The notes: a model not told the origin generated them from the letters alone. A DNA stretch of 40,862 bases from Sphingomonadaceae bacterium (GCA_947473355.1 CANJCQ010000035.1:1-40862), one strand, 5' to 3'. Numbered from the stretch's first letter, positions 7,984 to 16,880 are shown. A program made the numbers and translations.

Positions 7984-10285
7984 GCGGCACATCGCCCTCG
8001 ATAGCCCCATGCGGCGTGGCATAGTCGGTCACCGGCACGCCAAGATCGCGGCCCAGATCCAGTGTCTCGCCGCCGCCGGCCGGCATCAGCATGGGAATGT
8101 CGATCACCGCCCGCGCCAATTCCTCGCCGCCGGAACTGACAATGACATCGGCCGTCTTGCCAAAGCCACGCGAGGCAAAGCGCAGGGTGAGATTGCTGCT
8201 GCCCTGCGGCAGGGACTTGCTTGCCGTGACATGCACGATCTCATCGGGATCGGTCGAGCGGGACCAGGTGAAGGCCGGTCGGCCGTGATCGAGATAGAGG
8301 CTCCAGCCGCCGAATTTGCTGCCCCAGGCCAGCACCGCGCCCGAGGCGTCAGGCTTGTCCAGCACCAGATCGGCGCTGACCGTGAAGCTGCGCATCGCAA
8401 GGAACGGCGCAACGCCGACGGCTGGCACGCTGACGTCCTTGCCCCAGTAATCGAAGTGCTTGCGTGCTCCGGCAAAGGTGCTGGCTGCGGCACGCGCTGC
8501 GCCGAAGCGGTGGTCGATCGGCCAGACATGGTTGGCCTGCGCCTGGCTCTTGAACAGGTCGATCATCGCCTGCAGCCGGACAGGCTCCTTTGCCGACAGG
8601 TCGGTCGATTGCGAAAAGTCCTTTGAAAGGTCGTAAAGCGTCCAGCTGACTGCCGGGCGCGCGCCACCCGGTCCCAGATCCTTCCACGAATCCCGCCCGT
8701 CCTCGCCGCTGAGGAACCAGCCATCGTGATAGAGACCCATTTTGCCAGTGATCTCGAAATACTGGGTGCGCGGATGGGCGGTATCGCAAGTGGCGAGGCT
8801 CGGCAGCAGGCTCTGGCCGTCCATCGGTTTCTGCCTTGCACCAAACACCATATCAGGCACCGGTAGCTTTGCGGCATCGAGCACGGTCGGCGCGATGTCG
8901 ATCACATGACCGAACTGCCCGCAGATGCTGCCCGGGTGGGCCACATGTCCCGGCCATGACATGATCAAGCCATTGCGCATGCCGCCTAGCATCGAGGCAT
9001 ATTGCTTGACCCAGCGCAGCGGCGTGTTCATCGCCCAGGCCCAGCCGACCGGATAGTTTTCATAGGTCATTGGCCCGCCAAGACGGTCGGTGTTGGTCTC
9101 CATCCACGCTTCGCTTTCGGGCGGCTGGCGCATGCCGCGCAGCTCGTTGATCGTGCCGGGAGGCCCTGCCTCGCCGCTGGCGCCATTATCGCCCAACACG
9201 ACAGAGACCAGGGTGTGGTCAAGTTCGCCCATCCGCTGCAATTCGCCGATCACCCGGCCGAATTGCTCGTCCTGATAGACCAGTTGCGCCGCGGCGACTT
9301 CCATGCTTCGTGCGGCGAAAGCCTTGTGGGCCGGACTCAGGCTGTCCCATGCTGGAATGGGCGCCGGGCGCGGGGTCAGCTTCGTGCCCCTGGGGATGAT
9401 CCCCAGGGCGAGCTGCCGCCGCCATGTCTCCTCGCGCATGCGGTCCCAGCCCATGTCGAACTTGCCCTTGAAGCGAGCGATCAGTTCGTCCGGAGCCTGA
9501 TGCGGCGCATGGGTGGAGCCGGGCGCCCAATAGGCGAGAAACGGTTTGTCCGGCGCGCCAGCCTTCTGGTTATGCACCCAGCGGATGATGTCGTCAGCAA
9601 GCCGGTGGTCCAGCAGCTGGCCTTTGCCTTCGTCGGGGTCGACGCGCGTGGTGCCGCGATAGAGGTTTGGCGAAAACTGGTCGGAATCGCCTTGCGGGAA
9701 GCCGAAGTAATATTCGAAGCCGAGACCGGTTGGCCAGGCATCGAAGGGTCCCGCCTCGCTGCGTTCCTCCGTGGGGATGTTGTGGTGCTTGCCGAACATC
9801 CCGGTGTTGTAGCCATTCAGCCGCAATATCTGCGCAATGGTCGCGGTCTCGGGCAGCATGCGCGCACCGTAACCGGGGTAGGGGGAGCTGATATCGCTCA
9901 GCCAGCCAGTGCCGGCGTTGTGATGGTTGCGGCCCGTGAGCAGCGCGGCGCGGCTGGGTGAACAGATGCCGGTAGTGTGGAAGCGGTTATAGCGCTGGCC
10001 TTGCGCTGCGAGCCGCTCGAAATTGGGGGTCGGTACCGGCCCCCCAAAGGCGCTCGACATGGCAAAGCCAACATCGTCGGACATGAACATCAGCACATTA
10101 GGCGCACCTTGCGGCGCACGCACCGGCCGGGAGCTGCCGGGCTTCGAATCGAAAGCGTTCTCCGCGATCTGGCCATCGAACGGCGGCGCGGGGATGGGAA
10201 GGACGGTGCGGTCGGTCTGGGCCAAAGCGCTGCTCGTGGCCAGCAGGGCGATTGTGGCCGCGATGCGCCTCACAGATTTGATCAT
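7961..10285 (-). CDS. Exported type I (formylglycine) arylsulfatase
   Basis: 774 aa. Residues 1-23 form a signal peptide (MIKSVRRIAATIALLATSSALAQ region) with a weak twin-arginine. Sulfatase core from about residue 60: metal ligands SDDVG (69-73), modification motif Cys108-Ser-Pro-Ser-Arg112 in TTGICSPSRAALLTGRN, FGKHH, and GDNGASGE. About 130 C-terminal residues form a beta-rich domain, as in the long mycobacterial AtsA-like arylsulfatases of about 790 aa. It hydrolyses sulfate esters in the periplasm; substrate unknown. ATG at 10285 is preferred over upstream ATGs because GAGGGG lies 8 bases before it and it opens the signal peptide. Overlaps the FGE gene. Divergent from the LLM/sulfotransferase operon across 138 bp. 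Confidence 0.94.
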   Translation of the reverse strand: MIKSVRRIAATIALLATSSALAQTDRTVLPIPAPPFDGQIAENAFDSKPGSSRPVRAPQGAPNVLMFMSDDVGFAMSSAFGGPVPTPNFERLAAQGQRYNRFHTTGICSPSRAALLTGRNHHNAGTGWLSDISSPYPGYGARMLPETATIAQILRLNGYNTGMFGKHHNIPTEERSEAGPFDAWPTGLGFEYYFGFPQGDSDQFSPNLYRGTTRVDPDEGKGQLLDHRLADDIIRWVHNQKAGAPDKPFLAYWAPGSTHAPHQAPDELIARFKGKFDMGWDRMREETWRRQLALGIIPRGTKLTPRPAPIPAWDSLSPAHKAFAARSMEVAAAQLVYQDEQFGRVIGELQRMGELDHTLVSVVLGDNGASGEAGPPGTINELRGMRQPPESEAWMETNTDRLGGPMTYENYPVGWAWAMNTPLRWVKQYASMLGGMRNGLIMSWPGHVAHPGSICGQFGHVIDIAPTVLDAAKLPVPDMVFGARQKPMDGQSLLPSLATCDTAHPRTQYFEITGKMGLYHDGWFLSGEDGRDSWKDLGPGGARPAVSWTLYDLSKDFSQSTDLSAKEPVRLQAMIDLFKSQAQANHVWPIDHRFGAARAAASTFAGARKHFDYWGKDVSVPAVGVAPFLAMRSFTVSADLVLDKPDASGAVLAWGSKFGGWSLYLDHGRPAFTWSRSTDPDEIVHVTASKSLPQGSSNLTLRFASRGFGKTADVIVSSGGEELARAVIDIPMLMPAGGGETLDLGRDLGVPVTDYATPHGAIEGDVPHVSIDFD

Positions 10286-10336
10286 CTCCAATCCCCTCAT
10301 TTTCCGGCAGGCTAGCCGCACTCATGCCGCGCATCA

Positions 10337-10350
10337 ACAAGCCACTGGCG
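10337..10350 (-). promoter_or_regulatory. Possible copy of the shared promoter element (sulfatase/LLM divergent region)
   Basis: On the minus strand CGCCAGTGGCTTGT resembles the 17-base element of the 16824 and 18064 promoters, mainly in the core AGTGGCTT. It sits between the divergent sulfatase and LLM genes. The match is partial, so this is a weak call. Confidence 0.2.
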
Positions 10351-10423
10351 AATCGAGCGCCGCTCCGCCACACTGAACGCTAGAACAGCGGGGCCAGCCT
10401 CCGCGCGAAGAGAGAGGAAGCCC

Positions 10424-11545
10424 ATGAAAGTCCAGCCCGCAGCCTTCCTGCGCACCACCCTGCCGCTCGGCGTCGACATGATCGAGCAATACGATTCGGG
10501 GCGCTATCATTCGATATGGCTGCCCGATCACATGGTCTCCTTCTGGCCCGACACGATCTGGACACCTGAGTTCACTGACCTTGCCACCGCATCGCATTCG
10601 CCGCACCGGCATCTCGATGCCATGGTCGTCGCGGGCGCGGCGGCGGTGCTGAGCAAGAATGTGCCGATTGCGACTTCCGTGGTTGATACGGTGCGCCGCC
10701 ATCCGGCGATGCTGGCGCAGGCGGCACTGACGGTGGATCATCTCTCAAAGGGGCGGTTCATTCTGGGTGTCGGTTCGGGGGAGACCGAGAATACCGTCCC
10801 CTATGGCTTCGATTTTCACAAGCCGGTGAGCCGCTTTGAGGAGGCGCTCAAAGTCATCAAGCTGCTGTGGGAGAGCGAAGGTACGATCAATTTCGAAGGC
10901 GAGTTCTACAAGCTCGAACATGCCCGGATGGATACCGATCTCTATGACGGCAAGTGCCCCAAGATCTGGGTCGGCTGCTCGGGACCGCGCATGCTCGATA
11001 TTGCCGGGCGCTATGCCGATGGCTGGTGGCCGTCGGGTGCATGGCGGCCAGAGGAATATGCCGAAAAGCTCGGCCGGCTGCTGACTTCGGCGGAAAAGGC
11101 CGGGCGCGATCCGGCGGCCATCGTTCCAGCCAATATCATGATGTGCTTGCTGGGTGACGAAGCCGAAGTGGCCGAGATGCTCGAGCAGCCTTTGGTAAAG
11201 TCGATTCTGCTGATGCTGACTGGCGAGGAGCTGGCGCGCTTTGGGCATCAGCATCCTTTGGGCCGCGAGTGGCGCGGTTATCAGGATATCAATCCCGGCA
11301 TTCTCACCCGCGAGAAGATCATCGAATTCTGCGCCGCGGTCGACAAGCAGGCGATCATTGACCTCATCCCGGTCGGCTCGCCCAAGGATGTCGCCAAGAA
11401 GTTCAAGGGCTTCATTGATGCCGGCATGCGGGTGTTCAAGGTGATGGACTACGGCGGCATGGCCGGCCTCAAGTTCGGCGCCGCCTCGGCGGCCAAGGTG
11501 CGCGAGACCGAGGATGAAGTGCTGCGGCTGTGTGAGGGGGTCTGA
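10424..11545 (+). CDS. LLM-class flavin/F420-dependent oxidoreductase, paralogue 2
   Basis: 373 aa, the same architecture as the protein at 2872-3987. Shared stretches include AFLRTTLPLG, VDTVRRHPAMLAQ, KPVSR and VKVMDYGGMAG-type C-termini. Also similar to phthiodiolone ketoreductase in HPLGREWRGYQDINPGILTRE. Some pocket positions differ from paralogue 1: here KIWVGCSGPRML against PIYMAAGGPRTL, and WWPSGAWR against WFPGLINS. The two may therefore act on different substrates or successive intermediates. Start ATG has AGAGAGGAA 5-10 bases upstream. First gene of a tight five-gene operon (LLM, sulfotransferase, TIM barrel, DUF1214, TIM barrel) that faces the sulfatase/FGE genes. Confidence 0.9.
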   Translation: MKVQPAAFLRTTLPLGVDMIEQYDSGRYHSIWLPDHMVSFWPDTIWTPEFTDLATASHSPHRHLDAMVVAGAAAVLSKNVPIATSVVDTVRRHPAMLAQAALTVDHLSKGRFILGVGSGETENTVPYGFDFHKPVSRFEEALKVIKLLWESEGTINFEGEFYKLEHARMDTDLYDGKCPKIWVGCSGPRMLDIAGRYADGWWPSGAWRPEEYAEKLGRLLTSAEKAGRDPAAIVPANIMMCLLGDEAEVAEMLEQPLVKSILLMLTGEELARFGHQHPLGREWRGYQDINPGILTREKIIEFCAAVDKQAIIDLIPVGSPKDVAKKFKGFIDAGMRVFKVMDYGGMAGLKFGAASAAKVRETEDEVLRLCEGV

Positions 11546-11547
11546 AC

Positions 11548-12717
11548 GTGAGTGATCTACTCAATGCCGGGGAACTGCTCGCCGTTGCCAGGCAGGAGAC
11601 CGGCCTTTCCGACTGGGGCGACGATAGTTTCGTCGAACGCTTTGGCCTCGCGGTCAGGCACATCAACACCATCCCGATGTACGCGGAAGGGCGGCGGGCG
11701 GCGGCGCTCAATTGCCACTGGCTGCTGACCGACCGGCTGAAGTTCTTCAACGATCGCAAGCTCTATCCGCTGGACGAGGAAGTGATTGACCGCCCGATGT
11801 TCGCCACCGGCGAGCCGCGTTCGGGCACCACCTTGATGCATGCACTGATGTCGGTCGATCCCGATGCCCGGGCGCTGCGCTTTTGGGAAGTGATGCACCC
11901 TTCACCGCCGCCGGGTGTCGCGGGCGGCAGCCACCCGGGTATCGCGCTTGCCGAGCAGGAATGGCAGGAAATCAACACCAAGATGTGGAAGTGGCTGCAC
12001 TGCCACCCCTACAACGACATGGGCGGCGATGGTCTGCCCGAGGATGAACGTTGCTGGGCATTCGATTTCCGGGTGATGACCCCGACCGCCTGGTGGCGGG
12101 TGCCGATGCAGAACCTGTCGATGGGCCTGCCGACCGACTCGGCGGCGCAAAACCGCATTCACAAGATGATGCTGCAAGCCTTTCAGTATAATCGGGAGAA
12201 GAAATATTGGGTGCTCAAGGGCTTCCATGGCTTTCGCCTCAAGGAATTCTTCGACACCTATCCCGACGCGACTCTGGTCTGGCTGCACCGCGATCCGGTG
12301 CAAGTCGCGGCCTCGTCCACTGCGATGATGCGCGACATCATGGAAGGCATCGTCGGCAAGATCGACTTGGTGGCCGAAGCAAAAATGCACCTCGACCGGG
12401 TGCGGATGAGCATTGCCAATACGATGTCGAACCCCCTGGTCTCTGACCCCCGCGTCCACCACGTTCGCTACAAGGATTTCGTCGCCGATCCAATCGGCAC
12501 GATCCGCGGCTATTATCTCTTTGCGAAGCGCGAGTTCACCCCGCAGGCCGAAGCGGCAATGCGCGATTATCTCGCCAACAACAAAGGCGACCGCCACGGC
12601 AAGTTCGAATATTCGACCAGGCTGCTGACCGACGCGGGTTATGACATCGATGCGCTCAACGAGGAATTCAGCCCCTTCCGTGAGCGCTACAATGTCGAAA
12701 TCGAGGTGAGAAAATGA
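11548..12717 (+). CDS. PAPS-dependent sulfotransferase
   Basis: 389 aa, sulfotransferase fold of the Sulfotransfer_3-like kind found in mycobacteria and sphingomonads. The 5'-phosphosulfate loop is ATGEPRSGTTLMH (P90-T95). The 3'-phosphate site is WLHRDPVQVAASS with Arg248 and the following serines. A long N-terminal extension of about 80 residues precedes the loop, as in this subfamily. It transfers sulfate from PAPS to a hydroxyl group; acceptor unknown. The GTG start is two bases after the LLM stop, and the stop overlaps the next gene (ATGA), so it is co-translated with both neighbours. A sulfatase/FGE pair is divergently encoded 1.3 kb upstream, suggesting that both making and cleaving of a sulfate ester belong to this locus. 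Confidence 0.92.
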   Translation: MSDLLNAGELLAVARQETGLSDWGDDSFVERFGLAVRHINTIPMYAEGRRAAALNCHWLLTDRLKFFNDRKLYPLDEEVIDRPMFATGEPRSGTTLMHALMSVDPDARALRFWEVMHPSPPPGVAGGSHPGIALAEQEWQEINTKMWKWLHCHPYNDMGGDGLPEDERCWAFDFRVMTPTAWWRVPMQNLSMGLPTDSAAQNRIHKMMLQAFQYNREKKYWVLKGFHGFRLKEFFDTYPDATLVWLHRDPVQVAASSTAMMRDIMEGIVGKIDLVAEAKMHLDRVRMSIANTMSNPLVSDPRVHHVRYKDFVADPIGTIRGYYLFAKREFTPQAEAAMRDYLANNKGDRHGKFEYSTRLLTDAGYDIDALNEEFSPFRERYNVEIEVRK

Positions 12718-13526
12718 TCCACCCCCGCGTAAATCTGCACCAGGTCGCATTCGGACCGGAAAGCACAACTGCCTTCATCGATCACTGCCGCGCCATCGGC
12801 ATGCCCAACATGACGCTGTCCTCGATGCATCTGATGCAGCCGGGCGGGGTCGAGGAGGCACTGACAGCACTGGCCCCCGGCGGCCCAAAAGCGACCGTGG
12901 TCAATCATCCTTTCGGTTTCTATCCCAACCTCGATGACGACACTGGCGAGTCGACGGCAAAGATGCTCGAGGCGATCGAAATTACCGACCGGCTGGGCTC
13001 GAAACTGATGTATCTCGTCTCGGGCGGGCGCGGACGGCTGAGCTGGGAGGAGGCGGCAGAGCGCTTTGCCGAGCGGATCGCGCCGTGCCTGCCGCTTGCG
13101 GCCGAGAAGGGCATCATGATTACAGTTGAGAGCGCATCGCCGTTCAATGTCGATATCCACATGGCCCACACTCTCGACGACACCATCCGCTTGGCCGAGA
13201 TCGCCGGGATCGGGGTCTGTATCGAGCTCCATGCCTGCTGGTATGAGGGCGGGCTCAAGGAGAAATTCAAGCGCGCTATGCCGATCACCGGGCTGGTGCA
13301 GATCAGCGACTACGTCTCGGGCGATCGCTCAGCCCCTTGCCGCGCAGTGATTGGCGACGGGATGGTGCCGGTCGAGCGGCTGCTTGGTGACCTTTTGGCT
13401 GCGGGCTATCAAGGCGTGTTCGATCTTGAATTGCTCGGGCCAAGGATTGAAGCCGAAGGCCCGCGCGCGGCGACCAAACGCGCGGCAGAGAACCTGTCCG
13501 AAATACTCGTGAAACTGGGAGCCTGA
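12714..13526 (+). CDS. Xylose-isomerase-like TIM-barrel protein (sugar phosphate isomerase/epimerase family)
   Basis: 270 aa. Typical AP_endonuc_2-type features: MTLSSMHLM near the start, a VESASPFNVD segment with a glutamate ligand, CIELHACWYEGG, LVQISDYVSG, and the final FDLELLGPR. These provide the usual Glu/Asp/His set for a divalent metal. The family includes isomerases, epimerases, dehydratases and endonucleases, so the reaction cannot be named. ATG overlaps the sulfotransferase stop by 4 nt. A second, distant family member ends the same operon (14769-15590). Confidence 0.85.
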   Translation: MIHPRVNLHQVAFGPESTTAFIDHCRAIGMPNMTLSSMHLMQPGGVEEALTALAPGGPKATVVNHPFGFYPNLDDDTGESTAKMLEAIEITDRLGSKLMYLVSGGRGRLSWEEAAERFAERIAPCLPLAAEKGIMITVESASPFNVDIHMAHTLDDTIRLAEIAGIGVCIELHACWYEGGLKEKFKRAMPITGLVQISDYVSGDRSAPCRAVIGDGMVPVERLLGDLLAAGYQGVFDLELLGPRIEAEGPRAATKRAAENLSEILVKLGA

Positions 13527-13528
13527 CC

Positions 13529-14764
13529 ATGGCCTATGGCGACGGACCTGCCGACGAAGCGCTGCGAAGCGCCTGGAATGGCTTTTGCGATCAGCTCAAA
13601 TTGGCGGGCGACAAGGTGTTCAAGGATGCCAACCCCAGCGAGCCGATCATGCGCGCCGATGGCTATCATTTCCTCACCCAAAACCTGGGGCAAGCCTTCG
13701 ATCTCGCGCTCGAGACCAAGGATCCGGCCTATCCCCAGATCCACTATTTCACGCATCCGACGATGAAACTGGGCGGCGATGTCTGCGATTTCACTTATCG
13801 GCAGGCGTGGATTTCTGGCGATCACACTTACAAGATCACCGGCAGGAAAGGCACCGCCCGCTGGTTCAACCTGACGGTGCAGGGGCCCAAGCCCGCGAAG
13901 ATTCCCGGCACCGATTTTGCGCCGCTGCACGAACCCTTCGGTGATACGCCCGAGTGCAACATCCTTGGCCATCAGATCAAGGCCGATGCCGATGGCAATT
14001 TCGAGCTCTACATCGGCGGCCCTGAGCGGGCGGAGAACTGGCTGCCGACCACGCCGGGCAGCCGCAAGCTGTTCATCCGCGAGGCTTATGATGCCTGGTT
14101 CGAGAAGCCGACTTCGCTCACCATCGAGCGGCTTGGCATGGATAGCCCCAAGCCAGTCGCCACGGCCGAACGCATGGCCGAGGCCATGCAGTGGGCAGGC
14201 GATTTCCTCTATGGCGCGATGCGTGACTGGCCCGATCATTCGTGGGCGACATCAGGCGGGGTCTGTGATCCGGGTCAGCCGAATGTGTTCCCGGCGGACA
14301 AGTCGGCCAATTCCGCCGACGACGCCAAGCGCGGGCGGATGGCAGCCAACATGATCTGGCGGCTGGCACCGGACGAGGCGCTGATTGTCGAGATGGATAT
14401 GCACGATGGCTTCTGGCTGTTCGGCATGGGCGGCTTCTTTGTCGAAAGCATGGATTTCTTCCATCGCCAGGTCAGCTATTCCCCGGCGCGCACCAGGGTA
14501 GATGCCGACAATGTCGTGCGCTTCGTTATGGCGCATGATGATCCCGGCGTGCACAACTGGCTGGACACGCAGGGTTTTTCCGAGGGCAATCTGGGGTATC
14601 GCAATCTGATGAGCCAGAACCCGGCGACTTTTAGAAGCCGACTGGTAAAGCGCGCCGATGTGCTCGCGGAATTGCCAGCGGGCACTGCGATGGTGACCCG
14701 CGATGAACGTGTGCAGCAATTGCAGGACCGCTATCACAGCATCAAACTGCGCTTCGGAATCTGA
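13529..14764 (+). CDS. DUF1214-domain protein, paralogue 2
   Basis: 411 aa, clearly paralogous to 4032-5279. The same order of blocks is seen: RADGYHFLTQNLGQAFDLALE, KLGGDVCDFTYRQAWI, YKITGRKGTARWFNL, FELYIGGPE, NWLPTTPGSRKLFIRE, IWRLAPDEALIVE, YSPARTRVDADN. No export signal. Function of the family unknown. Its start is 2 bases after the TIM-barrel stop. Its presence beside an LLM gene for the second time in this window supports a functional pairing. Confidence 0.83.
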   Translation: MAYGDGPADEALRSAWNGFCDQLKLAGDKVFKDANPSEPIMRADGYHFLTQNLGQAFDLALETKDPAYPQIHYFTHPTMKLGGDVCDFTYRQAWISGDHTYKITGRKGTARWFNLTVQGPKPAKIPGTDFAPLHEPFGDTPECNILGHQIKADADGNFELYIGGPERAENWLPTTPGSRKLFIREAYDAWFEKPTSLTIERLGMDSPKPVATAERMAEAMQWAGDFLYGAMRDWPDHSWATSGGVCDPGQPNVFPADKSANSADDAKRGRMAANMIWRLAPDEALIVEMDMHDGFWLFGMGGFFVESMDFFHRQVSYSPARTRVDADNVVRFVMAHDDPGVHNWLDTQGFSEGNLGYRNLMSQNPATFRSRLVKRADVLAELPAGTAMVTRDERVQQLQDRYHSIKLRFGI

Positions 14765-14768
14765 GTAC

Positions 14769-15590
14769 ATGCCCCGCCCGCTCGGCCTGCACCAGTTGAC
14801 GGCGATGGACGTCGGCCCCCTCGAACTGATCGAGATCGCGGCCACCTGCGGCTATAGCCATGTCAGCCTGTTCGCTAATGCGCCGGTCGTGCCGATTGCC
14901 GGGCAGGAAGGCAAATTCCAGTTCCCGACCGTGACACCGGACATCAAGCATGAACTGCTCGCCCGGCTGGACGCCCACGGTCTCGATGTCATCAACGCCG
15001 AATTCTTTCTGATGCGAAGCGATGTCGATCTCGAGACCTATCGCTCCGGTCTCGCGCTGGGGCGGGAACTCGGCGCCAGGAATGCAATGACGCACATCTT
15101 CGAGGCTGATCCGGTCCGCGCTGCCGACTTGCTCGGCCGTTTCTGCGCAATCGCTGGCCAAGAAGACATGTGTGTTTCGATCGAGTTCTGTCAGATGACC
15201 CCGGGCTGCAAGACGATCCATGCGGCCAAGGCATTCGTCGACGCGGTCGGCGCTGCCAACCTCGGCTTTGGTATCTGCCCGATGCATCTGGTGCGTAGTG
15301 GCGGGACGGCGGCTGATATCGCCGCGCTCGATCCGGGACTGCTGCTTTATGGCCAGCTAAACGATGGCCACGGGCTGCATTTGGCGGAGGCCTATTTCGA
15401 GGAAGTCCATGATCGCCAGCTGCCCGGCAATGGCGACTTCCCGCTGGCCGACATTCTGCGCGCGCTGCCTGCGTCAGCGCCGATCGAAGTCAAATGTCCG
15501 AGCGACAGCCGCCGCAAGGCCGGTGTCAGCGCGCTCGATTATGCCCGTGAAGCCGCTCAGCGCTCACGCGCGCTGCTCGAAAGTCTCTGA
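14769..15590 (+). CDS. Xylose-isomerase-like TIM-barrel protein, second
   Basis: 273 aa. Opening PRPLGLHQLTAMDVGPLELIEIAA, then VSIEFCQMTPG with a likely metal-binding glutamate, GFGICPMHLVRSGG, YGQLNDGH and IEVKCPS: the usual strand-end ligand positions of the sugar phosphate isomerase/epimerase family. It differs strongly from the copy at 12714, so it is not a recent duplicate. The ATG at 14769, 4 bases after the DUF1214 stop, is chosen because it starts at the first barrel strand. Last gene of the five-gene operon; the next gene is convergent. Confidence 0.83.
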   Translation: MPRPLGLHQLTAMDVGPLELIEIAATCGYSHVSLFANAPVVPIAGQEGKFQFPTVTPDIKHELLARLDAHGLDVINAEFFLMRSDVDLETYRSGLALGRELGARNAMTHIFEADPVRAADLLGRFCAIAGQEDMCVSIEFCQMTPGCKTIHAAKAFVDAVGAANLGFGICPMHLVRSGGTAADIAALDPGLLLYGQLNDGHGLHLAEAYFEEVHDRQLPGNGDFPLADILRALPASAPIEVKCPSDSRRKAGVSALDYAREAAQRSRALLESL

Positions 15591-15592
15591 CT

Positions 15593-15775
15593 TCAGGCCT
15601 TGGGACCGCGCTTCGGTTTGGTCCGCGCCTTGCTGACAGGGCGGGGCAGTCGCGGCTCGGATTCCGTGTCATCGGGCGCGGCGAACACCTTTTCGCCCTT
15701 GGCTTTGCGGCCGATGGTATAACGGTAGATGACATAGGCCGATGCCGCGGCAAGCGGCCAACGAACCAGCTTCAA
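15593..15775 (-). CDS. Small single-pass membrane protein, unknown
   Basis: 60 aa from a TTG start at 15775, which has AGGAGA 7 bases upstream; no ATG is available. A hydrophobic stretch WPLAAASAYVIYRYTI near the N-terminus is a likely membrane segment. A charged tail rich in Lys, Arg and Pro follows (PRPVSKARTKPKRGPKA). No recognised family. It ends 2 bp from the convergent TIM-barrel gene and follows the esterase gene by 34 bp on the same strand, so it may share its transcript. Confidence 0.55.
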   Translation of the reverse strand: MKLVRWPLAAASAYVIYRYTIGRKAKGEKVFAAPDDTESEPRLPRPVSKARTKPKRGPKA

Positions 15776-15809
15776 TGCAATTCTCCTGCGGCGTCTGGGG
15801 AGCGGGCCT

Positions 15810-16775
15810 CTAGCCGGTTCCAAGCGCCCTTGCGAGTGCCTGCATGCGCAAATCGGAGGCCAGCTTCGACTGAGGCGCATCCTGAAGCAGGCCTGAGCCA
15901 TGAAAAGCGCCGGGAATGACATGCAATTCCACCGGAACTCCCGCCCTCGCGAGGCGGCGGGTATATTCCAGACTTTCATCGAGAAACAGGTCGAGCGCGC
16001 CGATCGAGATGTAGGCAGGCGGCAGGCCGGAGAGGTCACTCGCGCGGGCCGGGGCGGCGGTCTCGTGAACTCCGTCGCCGCCTGGATCAGTGCCCAGCAA
16101 CGATTTCCAGCCGAAGTGGTTGAGCTCGGGAGTCCAGACAAATTCGCCGGCATAAGGATGCGGCTCCGCATCGACGCAGGTTCGGTCATCAAGCATCGGA
16201 TAGTCGATCAGCTGGAAACACAGCGCCGGTCCGCCTTGATTCCTTGCATGCAAAGCCAGTGCGGCCGCATGGCCGCCGCCGGCGCTGCCGCCGAACAGGG
16301 CAATGCGGGCGGGGTCAACGCCAAGTTCCCCGGCATTGCCGGCCAGCCAGCACAGCGCAGCATAATTATCATGCAGCGAGCCCGGCCAGGGGGTTTCCGG
16401 CGCGAGGCGATAGTCCACTGCCACCACAACGCAGTCCAGACTGCGCGCGATGGCGCGGTTGGCCGCGTCGCTCATGTCGGCAGTGCCGAGCACATACCCG
16501 CCGCCATGAATTTCCAGCACCGCCGGGCGCGGCGCAGCGGCTTTGCCGGGCGGCGTATAATGCAGCACCCGCACATCGGGATCACCAGGGGCACCCGGTA
16601 TGAAACGCTCCACGCAGGATATTGCCGCGAGTTCGGGCGGCAGCGGCGGCGCTTCGCGATTGGCAAATCCGCCCCGCAAGACGTCCATGCCCTGTGTGTG
16701 ATCCATCGGTGGGAACACATCGATCACGCCATCGAGTTCAGGTGCGACGAGGTGACGAGTGGATTTTGTGGCCAT
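15810..16775 (-). CDS. Alpha/beta hydrolase, hormone-sensitive-lipase (HSL) family esterase
   Basis: 321 aa. HGGGY at 90-94 is the HSL oxyanion motif. Nucleophile Ser164 lies in GGSAGG, Asp262 in GALDLFLDE and His292 in GAFHGSG, a complete triad. Likely cleaves a short-to-medium carboxyl ester in the cytoplasm; no signal peptide. GGGAGA sits upstream of the ATG. Divergent from a second alpha/beta hydrolase across 105 bp that contains the shared 17-base element at 16824. Confidence 0.92.
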   Translation of the reverse strand: MATKSTRHLVAPELDGVIDVFPPMDHTQGMDVLRGGFANREAPPLPPELAAISCVERFIPGAPGDPDVRVLHYTPPGKAAAPRPAVLEIHGGGYVLGTADMSDAANRAIARSLDCVVVAVDYRLAPETPWPGSLHDNYAALCWLAGNAGELGVDPARIALFGGSAGGGHAAALALHARNQGGPALCFQLIDYPMLDDRTCVDAEPHPYAGEFVWTPELNHFGWKSLLGTDPGGDGVHETAAPARASDLSGLPPAYISIGALDLFLDESLEYTRRLARAGVPVELHVIPGAFHGSGLLQDAPQSKLASDLRMQALARALGTG

Positions 16776-16823
16776 GGCTGTTTCTCCCGGTGAATCTGCT
16801 CTGCGCAGCTTTTCCCGGATTGG

Positions 16824-16840
16824 CTGCGGCTGGCAAGTGG
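16824..16840 (+). promoter_or_regulatory. 17-base element shared by two divergent promoters, copy 1
   Basis: CTGCGGCTGGCAAGTGG is found identically at 18064-18080. Here it lies 41 bp before the hydrolase ATG at 16881 and 49 bp from the divergent esterase start. A common position between divergent genes suggests an operator or activator site, or a -35 region. No symmetry is obvious. Confidence 0.4.
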
Positions 16841-16880
16841 CTTATGTGCTTGTGCAATAATTGAGCCGGGAGAGAAAATC

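Noticed and set aside
9002..9961. 319-aa plus-strand frame in the sulfatase gene
   Set aside because: Antisense to a sulfatase with intact active-site motifs; no independent features.
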